24,519 nt of DNA, taken from a virus. The position numbers and the translations under genes are program-made. Shown here in pieces: positions 1 to 7,094 of this stretch (position 1 is its first letter; each line of letters begins with the position of its first letter). The stretch is from IMG/VR virus record IMGVR_UViG_3300028883_000134, positions 1 to 24,519 of that record; one strand, 5' to 3'. Under the pieces are notes generated by a model. That model was given only the letters and a program-made list of their open reading frames with translations. It was not told the origin of the DNA and did not search any database.

Positions 1-251
1 TCAAATATTTTTATTAAGAAAGTAACATCGTCTCCAGAGACGGTAAATTTATCTGTCTTTCTAATTATCTGCCCATCTACTCCAATAATTATTTCTCCTG
101 AAGCTCCTGAAACTCCTGAAGTAGTCAGAACTCTATTAGCATCTCCATCACTTCCAGAACAATCACTTCCAGAAAATTGCTCTAGTGTTTGGCTAGAACT
201 ACCGCTAGTACTTCCTGTTCCAATCGATTGTAGTAAAAGGTTATTGCTCAT
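1..251 (-). CDS. Virion-type protein of unknown function, 3' end missing
   Basis: An open frame of 83 codons runs leftward off the window edge from an ATG at 251. The start overlaps the stop of the preceding gene (248-250) in an ATGA arrangement, so the two are translationally coupled. The visible part begins MSNNLLLQSIGTG, has a Gly/Ser-rich stretch with two SGSD motifs and a TTSGVSGASG segment, then a predicted beta-rich part (KFTVSGDDVTFLIKIF). Short Gly/Ser-rich beta proteins next to the portal are often virion-surface or head components. The role here is inferred from position only, and the C-terminus is not in the window. Confidence 0.7.
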   Translation of the reverse strand, partial: MSNNLLLQSIGTGSTSGSSSQTLEQFSGSDCSGSDGDANRVLTTSGVSGASGEIIIGVDGQIIRKTDKFTVSGDDVTFLIKIF

Positions 252-553
252 ATTACTAAATAGCTTACTTTAATTTTTAATTGAACATCTAATGGAGTCC
301 TTATCTCTTTTTCTGGGGAGAATACTAATATTATCTCTGTTGTATCTTTTAATGCTAAGAGTCCCTTGTTATTTTTAATCTCTACTGAATTTCCTACTAA
401 TTCTATCTCATATTTTATATCATAATTTAATTCATTTTTTAAATATAAGGATTTTCTAGTAACTTCTCCTGCAGGGATTGGATCAAAAACTATTTCTTGG
501 GTTACTAAATCATTACATTCTACATCATAATATAAACTTATTTCATTTTCCAT
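248..553 (-). CDS. Small beta-sandwich-like virion protein (unknown)
   Basis: This 101-residue protein is predicted to be almost entirely beta strand. It contains FDPIPAGEVTRKSLYLKN and a later IILVFSPEKE, an alternating pattern that resembles Ig-like/Hydin-type sandwich domains (PAGE followed by a hydrophobic strand, then FSP). It has no signal peptide and no membrane segment. Its start lies inside the 3' end of the portal gene (11-base overlap) and its stop overlaps the next gene by four bases, so it belongs to the head-gene operon. A head decoration or fibre protein is a reasonable guess from fold and position; no specific family is recognised. Confidence 0.75.
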   Translation of the reverse strand: MENEISLYYDVECNDLVTQEIVFDPIPAGEVTRKSLYLKNELNYDIKYEIELVGNSVEIKNNKGLLALKDTTEIILVFSPEKEIRTPLDVQLKIKVSYLVI

Positions 554-2312
554 CTTGCATTTCCTCCTCTAGTTTTCTTAGTATTTTTTCTTTTCTTTCT
601 AGTAGTTTCATTTTTTTATCTTCTACTAATGTTTTTACTTCTTGATTGTTTTGGTTTAATTCATTTTTTATTTTTGATAGTTCATCTTGTAGAAACTGTA
701 TAGTAGTATCTCTTTCTGATATTTTAGAATTAGATCCCTCTACTAGATTTTGAACTTTTGTTTCTAACTTTTTATTTTTCTCCTCTAATTTCCCTATCTG
801 CTTTTCTAATTCTTTTTTATCTTTAGCCATTAATTTTTGTTTTTCGAACTCATTATCCTCTTTTAATTTTAACATGCTCTGATTAAGATTTTCTTTCTCT
901 TTTTTAAGTTCATTAATTTTTTCTAAATTTCCTACTAGCTTACTATTTATTAAAGTAAGCTTTCTTTTTAATTCTTTCTTTTCTTCTTTAGATTCTACTT
1001 TTTGTTTTTCAACATCAACTGCAGGATTTCTTGGGGGCTTATATTTTCCAATAACCATTAATTCTCTCAAATACCCTTCCATATCATTTCTTAAATCTTG
1101 GCTAATCATGCTGCTTTTTGAAGTTAAAACTCTAATTATATTTCCAACAGTTACATCAATATCTTCTGCTTTAAGTTCTCCCCATTCTATTTCTGGAACT
1201 CCTCCATATCCATTATATTCATTAATTGGTTTCAAAATATACTTTTTAAAATAAGACATTGTTTGTTTTATTATATCTTTAAGGGTGAATTCCCAAATAA
1301 CTCTTTGATCCCCCAAAGTAGATTTATTAACTCCTTCTCCCTTTGAAACTAAACCTTCTGGTGTTCCTAAACTTGCAAATTGATCAATTCTCATATCTTT
1401 TAATGCAGATTCTGCTAAGTCTGTAGAATCCATTTTTAGTGTATCCACTTTTACCCATTCTGGAAAAGTTCCAATTTTTGTAGATTCTAATTCTTGAAGT
1501 TTTTTATTAACAGAATCTATATCTTTAGGAGTAGCCATCTTTCTATCGCTTCCAACATAACCAATTATTGGATTGAAACCTTTAGTATAAATTGAATTTG
1601 CCTGTCCTTTTTCAATATTCTTTTTGTATAAAACCGATTTATAAGAAGGTTCAAGCAATCCTACTCCATAAAATCTATCTCCTATAGTATAAAGCTTAAA
1701 CTGACAAATCCTTTTAGCAAGAACAAAAATAGCCCCCCCTTCTCTTTTTATATGTCTTTCATATTTCTCTGGCATAGGATCTCCCTCTGCAAAAATTTCT
1801 GAGCCTAATTTTATCATATATCCAATTGAATTTCCTCTACTATCTAAAATAATTTTTCCATCATGTGTTTTTGCATAATCTATCTTTTTTGGATCAACCA
1901 AAGCCAAATCAACTATTTTATCTTCAGTATCATTAAAAATAATTTCTACATAAGAATTTCCAAAAACCATCTCATCTCTAAAAATGCCTTCAAGTAATTC
2001 TTCAAAAGTTAAATCTCCTCCAACCTCTCCAATATTCTCAAAGAACTCATCAAAGTTTTTAACTACACTTTTTTTCTTTTCGTAAACAAATCTTTTAAAT
2101 CCTCCAGCCATAATCATCTGAACAGACCTATTAATAGAAGTAAAATTAATTGAATCCATTTTGTAAGCATATTCTAATTCAATAAAAGATACAGAAGGTT
2201 CTTGAGGTTTAACTTTTTCTGCTAAAGAATATTGCATTCCTCCAATTTCAGAACTAGCTAATTTAATATTCTCTATTTGTGTTTCACCCAAAATGTTATT
2301 TATATATCCCAT
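543..2312 (-). CDS. Portal protein
   Basis: This 589-residue protein is predicted to form the dodecameric portal at the head vertex, through which the terminase pumps DNA. Residues up to about 400 follow the HK97/SPP1-type portal layout: an early helical region, then a block with FEELLEGIFRDEMVFGNSYV and ALVDPKKIDYAK (the LxPxxI-like element typical of portals), then TLGDQRVIWEFTLKDIIKQT leading to the clip/stem part. From roughly residue 425 to the end the sequence is a long Lys/Glu-rich coiled coil (repeated KLEEKNKKLE-type heptads), unusually long for a portal and perhaps a scaffold-like tail. It sits two genes downstream of the large terminase, as usual. The start codon overlaps the stop of the preceding gene. 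Confidence 0.88.
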   Translation of the reverse strand: MGYINNILGETQIENIKLASSEIGGMQYSLAEKVKPQEPSVSFIELEYAYKMDSINFTSINRSVQMIMAGGFKRFVYEKKKSVVKNFDEFFENIGEVGGDLTFEELLEGIFRDEMVFGNSYVEIIFNDTEDKIVDLALVDPKKIDYAKTHDGKIILDSRGNSIGYMIKLGSEIFAEGDPMPEKYERHIKREGGAIFVLAKRICQFKLYTIGDRFYGVGLLEPSYKSVLYKKNIEKGQANSIYTKGFNPIIGYVGSDRKMATPKDIDSVNKKLQELESTKIGTFPEWVKVDTLKMDSTDLAESALKDMRIDQFASLGTPEGLVSKGEGVNKSTLGDQRVIWEFTLKDIIKQTMSYFKKYILKPINEYNGYGGVPEIEWGELKAEDIDVTVGNIIRVLTSKSSMISQDLRNDMEGYLRELMVIGKYKPPRNPAVDVEKQKVESKEEKKELKRKLTLINSKLVGNLEKINELKKEKENLNQSMLKLKEDNEFEKQKLMAKDKKELEKQIGKLEEKNKKLETKVQNLVEGSNSKISERDTTIQFLQDELSKIKNELNQNNQEVKTLVEDKKMKLLERKEKILRKLEEEMQDGK

Positions 2313-2827
2313 TATCTAAACCATAAAGATCTAAAAAAACTTATTGCCTCCTTTTTAATAAACCAAAAAGCATAACCCCAACCAATCCAAGTATAAAATG
2401 TGAAAGGTATTCTAAATATACAATAAAGTGAGAAATTTATTGGAATACCATATAGTACTATTTTTAAAAGAATATTTTTTACTAGTTTTTTATCTACTTC
2501 GTCTAGTTTATATTTTTTTGATTTTTCTTTTATTTCTTTTACTTTTTGTTTTACTTTGTTTATTTTTTTTTCTTTTGGTTTTTTGGCTAAAGCCTGTTCC
2601 TCTACAAACTTCCCCCAATCTTCTAAATAAGTATTTACATCATCCTTAGATATTCCTAATTGAGTTGAAAGTTCATATACAGAAATTTTAGGATTTTCTT
2701 GTTTTTTTTGAAAAATTAATGCTTTTTCATAGTTTTTTTTAGTTTTTTCTAGCTTTTTTGTGGTTTTTTTTGTTTTTATTTTGCTTTTAGAAATTTCCTC
2801 AATTAGAGATTGTCCATAGTTACCCAT
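2312..2827 (-). CDS. Lys-rich membrane-anchored protein (unknown)
   Basis: This 171-residue protein has three visible parts. The first 45 residues are extremely Lys-rich and helical. Residues about 46-75 read as a helix-turn-helix-like element (ISVYELSTQLGISKDDVNTYL). A second Lys-rich helix leads to a C-terminal region with two probable membrane helices around residues 117-140 and 145-160 (FYTWIGWGYAFWFI). A TATA box centred about 26 bases before the ATG suggests a leaderless message, making this the first gene of a promoter-proximal operon with the portal. The function is unknown. A tie between DNA packaging or virion assembly and the membrane is only inferred from the neighbours. Confidence 0.72.
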   Translation of the reverse strand: MGNYGQSLIEEISKSKIKTKKTTKKLEKTKKNYEKALIFQKKQENPKISVYELSTQLGISKDDVNTYLEDWGKFVEEQALAKKPKEKKINKVKQKVKEIKEKSKKYKLDEVDKKLVKNILLKIVLYGIPINFSLYCIFRIPFTFYTWIGWGYAFWFIKKEAISFFRSLWFR

Positions 2828-2849
2828 ATAAATATCTAAATACCTAAAC

Positions 2850-2857
2850 TATATAAA
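2850..2857 (-). promoter_or_regulatory. TATA box for the portal operon
   Basis: The minus strand reads ACATTTATATAG. The centre of the box is about 26 bases before the ATG at 2827, which predicts transcription starting at or next to the first base of the gene (leaderless). The box also reads TATATAAA on the plus strand, where it would place a start near 2880, inside the left arm of the structured element. Confidence 0.5.
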
Positions 2858-2870
2858 TGTTTTGAAATCT

Positions 2871-3300
2871 GAGAGTGTTGCATAATCGGGAAATAAATCT
2901 TTGGGGTAAGGAATGGAGTGTAGCAAAAACGATTAAAGAGGAGTTAGTTAATATTCAAGAACAACTTGAGATTTTTAACAATTCTTTAAGTGTTTTAGTT
3001 GAGTTACAAAGAAAAAAACTTCATATTTAAGAAACAATCAAACACTAAGGGGGACTTAGTTTTTATTGATTGAGTATGAAACCCAGCTCGGATGGTCAAT
3101 TTAAATTATTTTTTAGACTTCGTCTGAGCTGGTTCCGAGTCTATCTGAATATTATCATCAATTTTTCTTATGGCGTTTGTTATGTATTGGTTTAGTCCAC
3201 TACATGCTTTTACTAATTAAGCATGGTTTAAATACTTTTGCATGCGTTAAAATTTAGGAATGCAGAAAATGATGATAACTCCCTAATCTGCGACACTCTC
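2871..3300. ncRNA. Candidate large structured RNA element between portal operon and terL
   Basis: A gene-free block of 430 bases is closed by complementary ends: 2871-2891 pairs with 3280-3300 at 18 of 21 positions, including an 8-bp outer helix. Inside are further helices: 3035-3041 with 3066-3072 (7 bp) enclosing 3044-3049 with 3055-3060; 3083-3089 with 3126-3132 (7 bp), with a small UUCG-containing hairpin at 3115-3125; 3203-3209 with 3219-3225 (7 bp); and 3152-3160 with 3270-3278 (9 bp). The only frame of note is a 51-codon plus-strand run (2875-3030, GTG or TTG start, no ATG, unrecognised). The strand cannot be fixed: plus has a TATA box at 2850 and a hairpin followed by T-run, minus would be transcribed from terL. 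It could be a structured RNA, an intron or a decayed mobile element. Confidence 0.5.
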
Positions 3301-3307
3301 TTGAAAT

Positions 3308-4732
3308 CTAATAAAAAGAGTCTGTTATCTGTTCGGTTCCTAATTTCACTGCTAACCCCGTAGCAATAGCCAAATCATCATGTCTTGATTTTGATACAAG
3401 AAGTTTGTGTTTTGTTTTTTCACTCACTTCTTCTTCAAATCCAGTTAGTTGAGTAACAAGTTCATTTACTATTCTTAATCCATAATCATCATCTGGATGT
3501 CTTGGGATAATTAATTTATGAGACTCAAGAATATTTTTTAAAGTAACTAAAATCTTTTTTCTTTCTTCTGAACTAAATTTTTGTGGAACTACATAATATC
3601 CTTTTGCTAGCAATCTATCAATAGCTTCTTTTCCAATATTTGATTCGTCTGCTATAATAGCATCAACATTATACTCGTGCATTAGTTCTGATATTCTTTG
3701 TATTTTTTCTGGAACTGGAATTCCTTTCCATTTTTCTAAATGTTTTAAAATATAATTATTTCCTACTTTTTCTATAATACAATAAGCATCATAATCTGCT
3801 TTTGGTCCAGAAGAGATTGCAAAATCTGCTCCAAGAATTATGAACCCATCATTTTTTTCTTTAAGACTTGTAAATTTTCTTTTTGCATCAAAACATTCCA
3901 AGATGTGAGGAAGTCTGAAAATTGCATCCTCTCCTCCTAATTTGACATTGCACATATAATTTTTTTGAAAAAATTGTTCTCCTTGTTCGTTTTTTAATTT
4001 CAATAAATATTTTAATGAAAACCTCTCTTTCCAAATTGATTCTCCTGTAGATATATCTCCTGGAACTTTGCAATTAACAATAGCCACATATTTTCTTAAA
4101 ACATACTCTTTTAATTTCTTTGCTCTAATTAATCCAATTAATCTCTCTTCATGTTCTGGAGTAGAAATTCCCACAATTTTCCCTCCTGGATTAACTCTTG
4201 AAACAACATAATCAAAATAAATGCTTGTATCTTCATAAGAATCAAGTTCGTCTAGAAGAATATAATCTGCCCTATAAGATTTAATATTTACAGAGTATGG
4301 TCTATTGATTATAGAACAAGAATTTGAAGTTCTAAGTTGTGACTGGTTCCATGTTCGATCTGCATCTTTTGGAATTAGATGTCTTAACATTTCATTCTCC
4401 TCAATATATTCTCTAATCTGCCCAAGCATATTATCTTTTGCTTGAGGCATTGTTTTTGAAACTAAAAGAATTTTTCTTCTATCATAATTAAAGATTAACC
4501 AAAGAGGATAAGCTACTCCTACGATTGTTGTCTTACTAAAACCAGATGGAGCTTCAATTATAACTCTATCATTATTTTGTATAAGATAAAACCACTCTAA
4601 TTGGAATCTATGAATTCCTCCATATTCTGTAAGCCCAAGTAATCTTTCACAAAAAAATTTAAAATCTATTCTACATCTTGTTATAAATTCTACTAGATTC
4701 ATTCCTTGTAAACATTCTTCTTTTGTTCTCAT
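3308..4732 (-). CDS. terL: Terminase large subunit
   Basis: This 474-residue DNA-packaging motor couples ATP hydrolysis to DNA translocation into the prohead and cuts the concatemer. The N-terminal ATPase has the terminase-type Walker A at residues 61-69 (APSGFSKTT), Walker B at 157-163 (YILLDEL with D161 and E162) and a coupling motif GISTP at 188-192. The C-terminal RNase H-like nuclease has its acidic residues at D303 (GADFAIS), D362 (IIADES) and the HDD at 451-453. Length and order are normal and intact. The gene overlaps the small membrane-protein gene upstream and is followed by the structured element. No small subunit lies beside it; a TerS-like gene is found at 22236 on the other strand. 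Confidence 0.95.
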   Translation of the reverse strand: MRTKEECLQGMNLVEFITRCRIDFKFFCERLLGLTEYGGIHRFQLEWFYLIQNNDRVIIEAPSGFSKTTIVGVAYPLWLIFNYDRRKILLVSKTMPQAKDNMLGQIREYIEENEMLRHLIPKDADRTWNQSQLRTSNSCSIINRPYSVNIKSYRADYILLDELDSYEDTSIYFDYVVSRVNPGGKIVGISTPEHEERLIGLIRAKKLKEYVLRKYVAIVNCKVPGDISTGESIWKERFSLKYLLKLKNEQGEQFFQKNYMCNVKLGGEDAIFRLPHILECFDAKRKFTSLKEKNDGFIILGADFAISSGPKADYDAYCIIEKVGNNYILKHLEKWKGIPVPEKIQRISELMHEYNVDAIIADESNIGKEAIDRLLAKGYYVVPQKFSSEERKKILVTLKNILESHKLIIPRHPDDDYGLRIVNELVTQLTGFEEEVSEKTKHKLLVSKSRHDDLAIATGLAVKLGTEQITDSFY

Positions 4733-4965
4733 TTTTTACTCCATCTATATTTTCCAAAAAGTTTTTTTTCTGTTGTGTGAGAGAGTATATATCCTAACCA
4801 AATTAAAAAATTTATGATAGAAAAAATCTGTAAAAATTTATTATCAAAAAAAAGAACTAAATAAACACAATTAAGAAAAAGAGTTAAACCTAATAATCTT
4901 CCGAAAAAATGTTCTAGTTTGCCAAATTTAAAAGCATACTTTATTCTTATTCTTCTAAACATCAT
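4729..4965 (-). CDS. Small two-helix membrane protein
   Basis: This 78-residue protein has a basic N-terminus (RRIRIKYAFKF), followed by two hydrophobic helices at about residues 21-40 and 45-65 and a basic tail (KLFGKYRWSKK). By the positive-inside rule both ends would face the cytoplasm. It overlaps terL by four bases and the upstream AbrB-like gene by 11 bases, so it is part of the same message. No family is recognised. Holin-like size and topology are noted, but archaeal virus lysis genes are poorly known and there is no direct support. Confidence 0.6.
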   Translation of the reverse strand: MMFRRIRIKYAFKFGKLEHFFGRLLGLTLFLNCVYLVLFFDNKFLQIFSIINFLIWLGYILSHTTEKKLFGKYRWSKK

Positions 4966-5155
4966 AAGTTCCTTTTAATTTTTTTAATTTTATCTTACTT
5001 TTATCTGTATTTAATTTTTTAAGAATTATGCTGCCATCCCCAAATTTAACTTCTACATCTTCACCTTCTTTTAACTTTAATAGTTCTTGAATTATTTTAA
5101 GATTTATATCATTAAAATATTCTCTTCCATAACCATCAAAGTTTAATATTTTCAT
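4955..5155 (-). CDS. AbrB/SpoVT-like small DNA-binding protein
   Basis: This 66-residue protein contains LLKLKEGEDVEVKFGDGSII, which fits the swapped-hairpin AbrB pattern (leucine-rich turn, LKEGEDVEV, then a second strand ending in IILKK). Such proteins bind DNA as dimers, as transition-state regulators or antitoxins. The basic C-terminal part (DKSKIKLKKLKG) is longer than in a minimal AbrB domain. The neighbours upstream are a RusA-like resolvase and a winged-helix protein. No toxin is visible beside it, so a regulatory role is more likely than an antitoxin role. The call rests on pattern only. Confidence 0.5.
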   Translation of the reverse strand: MKILNFDGYGREYFNDINLKIIQELLKLKEGEDVEVKFGDGSIILKKLNTDKSKIKLKKLKGTYDV

Positions 5156-5520
5156 TTTAATTTTTCGATTGTAATAACAGTATATTCTTTTTTATCGTGA
5201 ACTTTAATCATTGTATGATTAAAGATTTGTTTATCATCTAAACCTAAACTTGTAAAGACACTATCTATTAAAAATTTTTCTCTGTTTGAAATATCTTTTC
5301 TTTTTATTGTTCCTTTTTTTGTATACCAATCTTCATGTATCTCTACTTTTACTTTAAGACAAGCGTCTTTAAACTCTCCACCATTTACTAATAATTTATT
5401 TTCTTTCTCTATCATCTCTCTTAGTTTCTTAGCTTCTGGTTTTAAGTATTTCCTAAAACCTCTATGCCCATAAAGATGATTTATGGTGGGTGTTTTAAAA
5501 GGGATAACTATATTAATCAT
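5152..5520 (-). CDS. RusA-like Holliday junction resolvase
   Basis: This 122-residue protein matches the RusA family. It opens with the strand INIVIPFKTPTINHLYG, and the active-site block reads RKDISNREKFLIDSVF followed by LGLDDKQIF, the family pattern of an acidic pair, Asn, Lys, Asp and then DD. RusA enzymes cut four-way junctions symmetrically and in viruses clear branches before packaging. D76, K82, D86 and D95/D96 are present, but the second Asp of the usual DxDN motif is Ser78. The enzyme may use another acidic residue or be impaired. The gene overlaps both neighbours by a few bases. Confidence 0.82.
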   Translation of the reverse strand: MINIVIPFKTPTINHLYGHRGFRKYLKPEAKKLREMIEKENKLLVNGGEFKDACLKVKVEIHEDWYTKKGTIKRKDISNREKFLIDSVFTSLGLDDKQIFNHTMIKVHDKKEYTVITIEKLK

Positions 5521-5770
5521 TTTCTAAAATATCTCTTATCTTAATAAGGTTTAGCCTAATTTTTTCTCCTTTTTTAGTTAATCTAATCAAATTATATCTT
5601 TTACTTTTTTGATTAGGAGAATTTTCAATTATCCCTTTCTTTTTAAGTAAAGAAGATACATTAGATAAATGGCTAATAGTAACATTAATCCTTTTACTTA
5701 TCTTTGACAGATAATCTTCTTCATCTAAATCTAAAATAAATTTTTCAAATACAGATTCTCCAAATTCCAT
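5513..5770 (-). CDS. Winged-helix (MarR-like) regulator
   Basis: This 85-residue protein reads as a single winged helix. Helices 2 and 3 are YLSKISKRINVTISHLSNVS and SLLKKKGII, followed by the wing ENSPNQKSKRYNLIRLTKKG and a last helix. The LTKKGEKI ending is the typical MarR/PadR wing exit. It presumably binds DNA as a dimer and may control the leftward operon. It overlaps the resolvase gene by eight bases and starts two bases after the upstream gene ends, so it is co-transcribed with the resolvase and the OB-like protein. Confidence 0.7.
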   Translation of the reverse strand: MEFGESVFEKFILDLDEEDYLSKISKRINVTISHLSNVSSLLKKKGIIENSPNQKSKRYNLIRLTKKGEKIRLNLIKIRDILEND

Positions 5771-5771
5771 C

Positions 5772-6095
5772 TTACTCTAAATTTTCACTTTGTATAGGAA
5801 CTTCTGGGATCTCTTCTACAAATACTTTCCACTTCTTGTAATCATTTCCGTCTGGGTTAGATTCTAAACCATTGTAGATAATCTTTAAACTAGTTCCTAG
5901 GGGTATTCCCCTCATAAGTCCATCTAAAACAACACTTCCAAAAAACTTAACATTCCTACTCTTTTCTTTTTTTAGATGATATACCTTATTCATCTCTTTT
6001 CCTTCATTATGTTCTACTCCAATAAACTTTCCACATATTTCCTCTCCTGCAGCTGGTTTCCAAAGCTCTGAAGTTACTTCTTTCCAATTACTCAT
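5772..6095 (-). CDS. OB-fold-like small protein (possible ssDNA-binding)
   Basis: This 107-residue protein has the pattern seen in many small phage OB-fold proteins: ELWKPAAGEEICGKFIGVEH, then a turn with YHLKKEKSRNVKFFGSVVL, then LGTSLKIIYNGLESNPDG and a closing strand KKWKVFVEE. The layout is compatible with ssDNA binding or replication support, but no diagnostic binding residues can be claimed. A strong Shine-Dalgarno site (GGGAGGTG) lies just before the ATG. The ATGAGTAA start overlaps the end of the tiny frame at 6088-6258. Confidence 0.65.
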   Translation of the reverse strand: MSNWKEVTSELWKPAAGEEICGKFIGVEHNEGKEMNKVYHLKKEKSRNVKFFGSVVLDGLMRGIPLGTSLKIIYNGLESNPDGNDYKKWKVFVEEIPEVPIQSENLE

Positions 6096-6258
6096 TTTTC
6101 CACCTCCCTTTTGATTTTATAATTATTAAATTGGCTTCCAAAAGATGTTTTAGCGAGATTGCCAATCCCATCAGACACATCTTTTGAAATATCTCATGAC
6201 TGATATTTTGGCTTGTCTGACAATTAATTAAGTGATTTGTTATTTTTAAATGTTTCAT
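6088..6258 (-). CDS. Possible 56-residue protein downstream of the tRNA
   Basis: An ATG at 6258 opens a 56-codon frame that ends inside the start of the next gene (overlapping ATGAGTAA). It fills the stretch between the tRNA 3' end (9 bases away) and the OB-like gene. The product begins MKHLKITNHLIN and has a hydrophobic middle (MGLAISLKHLLEANLIIIK). No Shine-Dalgarno site is evident, because the tRNA lies directly upstream. The frame may be real or may be an untranslated linker; coupling with the next start is the only support. Confidence 0.35.
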   Translation of the reverse strand: MKHLKITNHLINCQTSQNISHEIFQKMCLMGLAISLKHLLEANLIIIKSKGRWKNE

Positions 6259-6266
6259 TTTCTTTA

Positions 6267-6409
6267 TTGCTCCACACGGATTTGAACCATGATCTCCAGC
6301 TTTCCCAACAGGTAATGAGTGATGACCTGTCTTCTTCTCATAGGAAAGAGGTGATAATAAAACCTATAAGTTCATGAGGCTGATATCCTAACCATTAGAC
6401 GATAGAGCA
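6267..6409 (-). tRNA. tRNA with anticodon CAU (Met or Ile2), interrupted by an intron
   Basis: The minus strand folds as a full cloverleaf: acceptor TGCTCTA/TGGAGCA (7 bp, one wobble), U8, D arm GTCT-AATGGTTA-GGAT, anticodon stem TCAGC/GCTGG (5 bp), variable loop AGAT, T arm CATGG-TTCAAAT-CCGTG and discriminator A at 6267. CCA is not encoded. Removing 6302-6372 leaves the seven-base anticodon loop CTCATGA, so the anticodon is CAU. A CAU tRNA could be elongator Met or, after C34 modification, Ile for AUA, a frequent codon in such AT-rich DNA. Two oddities are a U1-A72 end pair and G37, where CAU tRNAs usually have A37. The 5' end abuts the stop of the gene at 6410. Confidence 0.88.
6302..6372 (-). 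other. tRNA intron with bulge-helix-bulge splice sites
   Basis: This 71-base intron lies between tRNA positions 37 and 38. The exon bases CTCA (32-35) pair with intron bases TGGG, giving the four-pair central helix. Three-base bulges TG|A and AA|A carry the two cut sites, the anticodon stem forms the outer helix and AC/GT starts the inner helix. This is the canonical substrate of archaeal tRNA endonuclease. The intron also holds a 6-bp hairpin (6308-6313 with 6325-6330). The virus therefore relies on host archaeal splicing. Confidence 0.85.
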
Positions 6410-6745
6410 TCATATGTTTATTGTATTTTCTTCTATGTCTTTGATTGCTTCTGAAGGTAAAATAATAACTCTTCCTTTCATTCCAATGGTCCAATTAGGC
6501 ATACTAATCATTGCACCAGAATTTCCATAAGCAATTACTCTTTTTTCTTTATTTGAAATATATGCTTTAACTAAAGCTCTTGGAATTGTTAAATTCAGTT
6601 CAGAGAAGACTTTATTTTTTTTACCTTTTTTTCTAGGCAAACTTCCTTTTTTTGTTCTATTAACATTTCCATTAGAATCTATAAAATAAAGATACTTTTT
6701 ATCTAAATCCTTTATTGCGTTAGGGATTATTATTTCTGCATCCAT
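6410..6745 (-). CDS. Unknown 111-residue protein
   Basis: The protein starts MDAEIIIPNAIKDLDKKYLY and looks beta-rich. A basic patch in the middle (TKKGSLPRKKGKKNK) is followed by LNLTIPRALVKAYISNKEK and a C-terminal strand region ending IILPSEAIKDIEEN. The TIPRALVKAY segment resembles the first strand-helix of AbrB/MraZ-type swapped hairpins, so nucleic-acid binding is possible, but this is weak. Its stop codon is immediately followed by the first base of the tRNA, so tRNA and gene presumably share a transcript that must be processed. Confidence 0.65.
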   Translation of the reverse strand: MDAEIIIPNAIKDLDKKYLYFIDSNGNVNRTKKGSLPRKKGKKNKVFSELNLTIPRALVKAYISNKEKRVIAYGNSGAMISMPNWTIGMKGRVIILPSEAIKDIEENTINI

Positions 6746-6867
6746 TCTTTAAACTTCCTATATTTAATTAACAGTTTCTTACAATAGTATCTAATACAAT
6801 TAGAGATCAACAAACTAATAACAATAACTCCTATTAATTTTATCTCATTCAAATATAGTTCTATCAT
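6730..6867 (-). CDS. Tiny single-helix membrane protein
   Basis: This 45-residue frame begins MIELYLNEIKLIGVIVIS and has one hydrophobic helix at residues 10-25, followed by a strongly basic tail (RYYCKKLLIKYRKFKEW). Its ATG overlaps the stop of the upstream gene in the GAGTGAGAAATGA junction that recurs through the genome, which supports it as a translated gene. Its 3' end overlaps the start of the 111-residue gene by 16 bases. The function is unknown. Confidence 0.55.
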   Translation of the reverse strand: MIELYLNEIKLIGVIVISLLISNCIRYYCKKLLIKYRKFKEWMQK

Positions 6868-7094
6868 TTCTCACTCCCATCAAAACCAAATTTATCTTTG
6901 TTTAGTTTGTCTACTATACTATTTACTAACATTTCAGAAGCATCATCTTTAATAAATAAATCTGAAACTCTTTGTTTCAATTCCTCAACAAATTCCTCAA
7001 CTGCTTTTTTTACATCTTCTTCTATCTTTTCTACATTTACCTCGCAAACATCTCCATACCTGTCACATTCATTTATTTTATCTTTTAATGTCAT
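6864..7094 (-). CDS. Small acidic helical protein with a GSEK tail
   Basis: This is a 76-residue protein if started at the ATG at 7094, which overlaps the upstream stop (ATGA) and follows a GAGGAGG Shine-Dalgarno site. An upstream in-frame ATG at 7133 lies within the preceding gene and is less likely. The body (KIEEDVKKAVEEFVEELKQRV) is a helical, probably coiled region with two early Cys. The C-terminal GSEK comes from the recurrent coupling junction rather than from the protein's own family. The function is unknown. Confidence 0.6.
   Translation of the reverse strand: MTLKDKINECDRYGDVCEVNVEKIEEDVKKAVEEFVEELKQRVSDLFIKDDASEMLVNSIVDKLNKDKFGFDGSEK

Noticed and set aside
2428-2649. Plus-strand frame of 73 codons
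   Set aside because: It is antisense to the Lys-rich gene at 2312-2827; its Phe/Leu-rich product is just the complement of Lys-rich codons.
2875-3030. 51-codon plus-strand frame as a gene
   Set aside because: No ATG start, no homologue recognised, opposite to all neighbours, and it overlaps the terminal helix of the structured element; left as part of that element.
3888-4073. 61-codon minus-strand frame inside terL
   Set aside because: It is an alternative frame of the intact terminase, with an unlikely composition.
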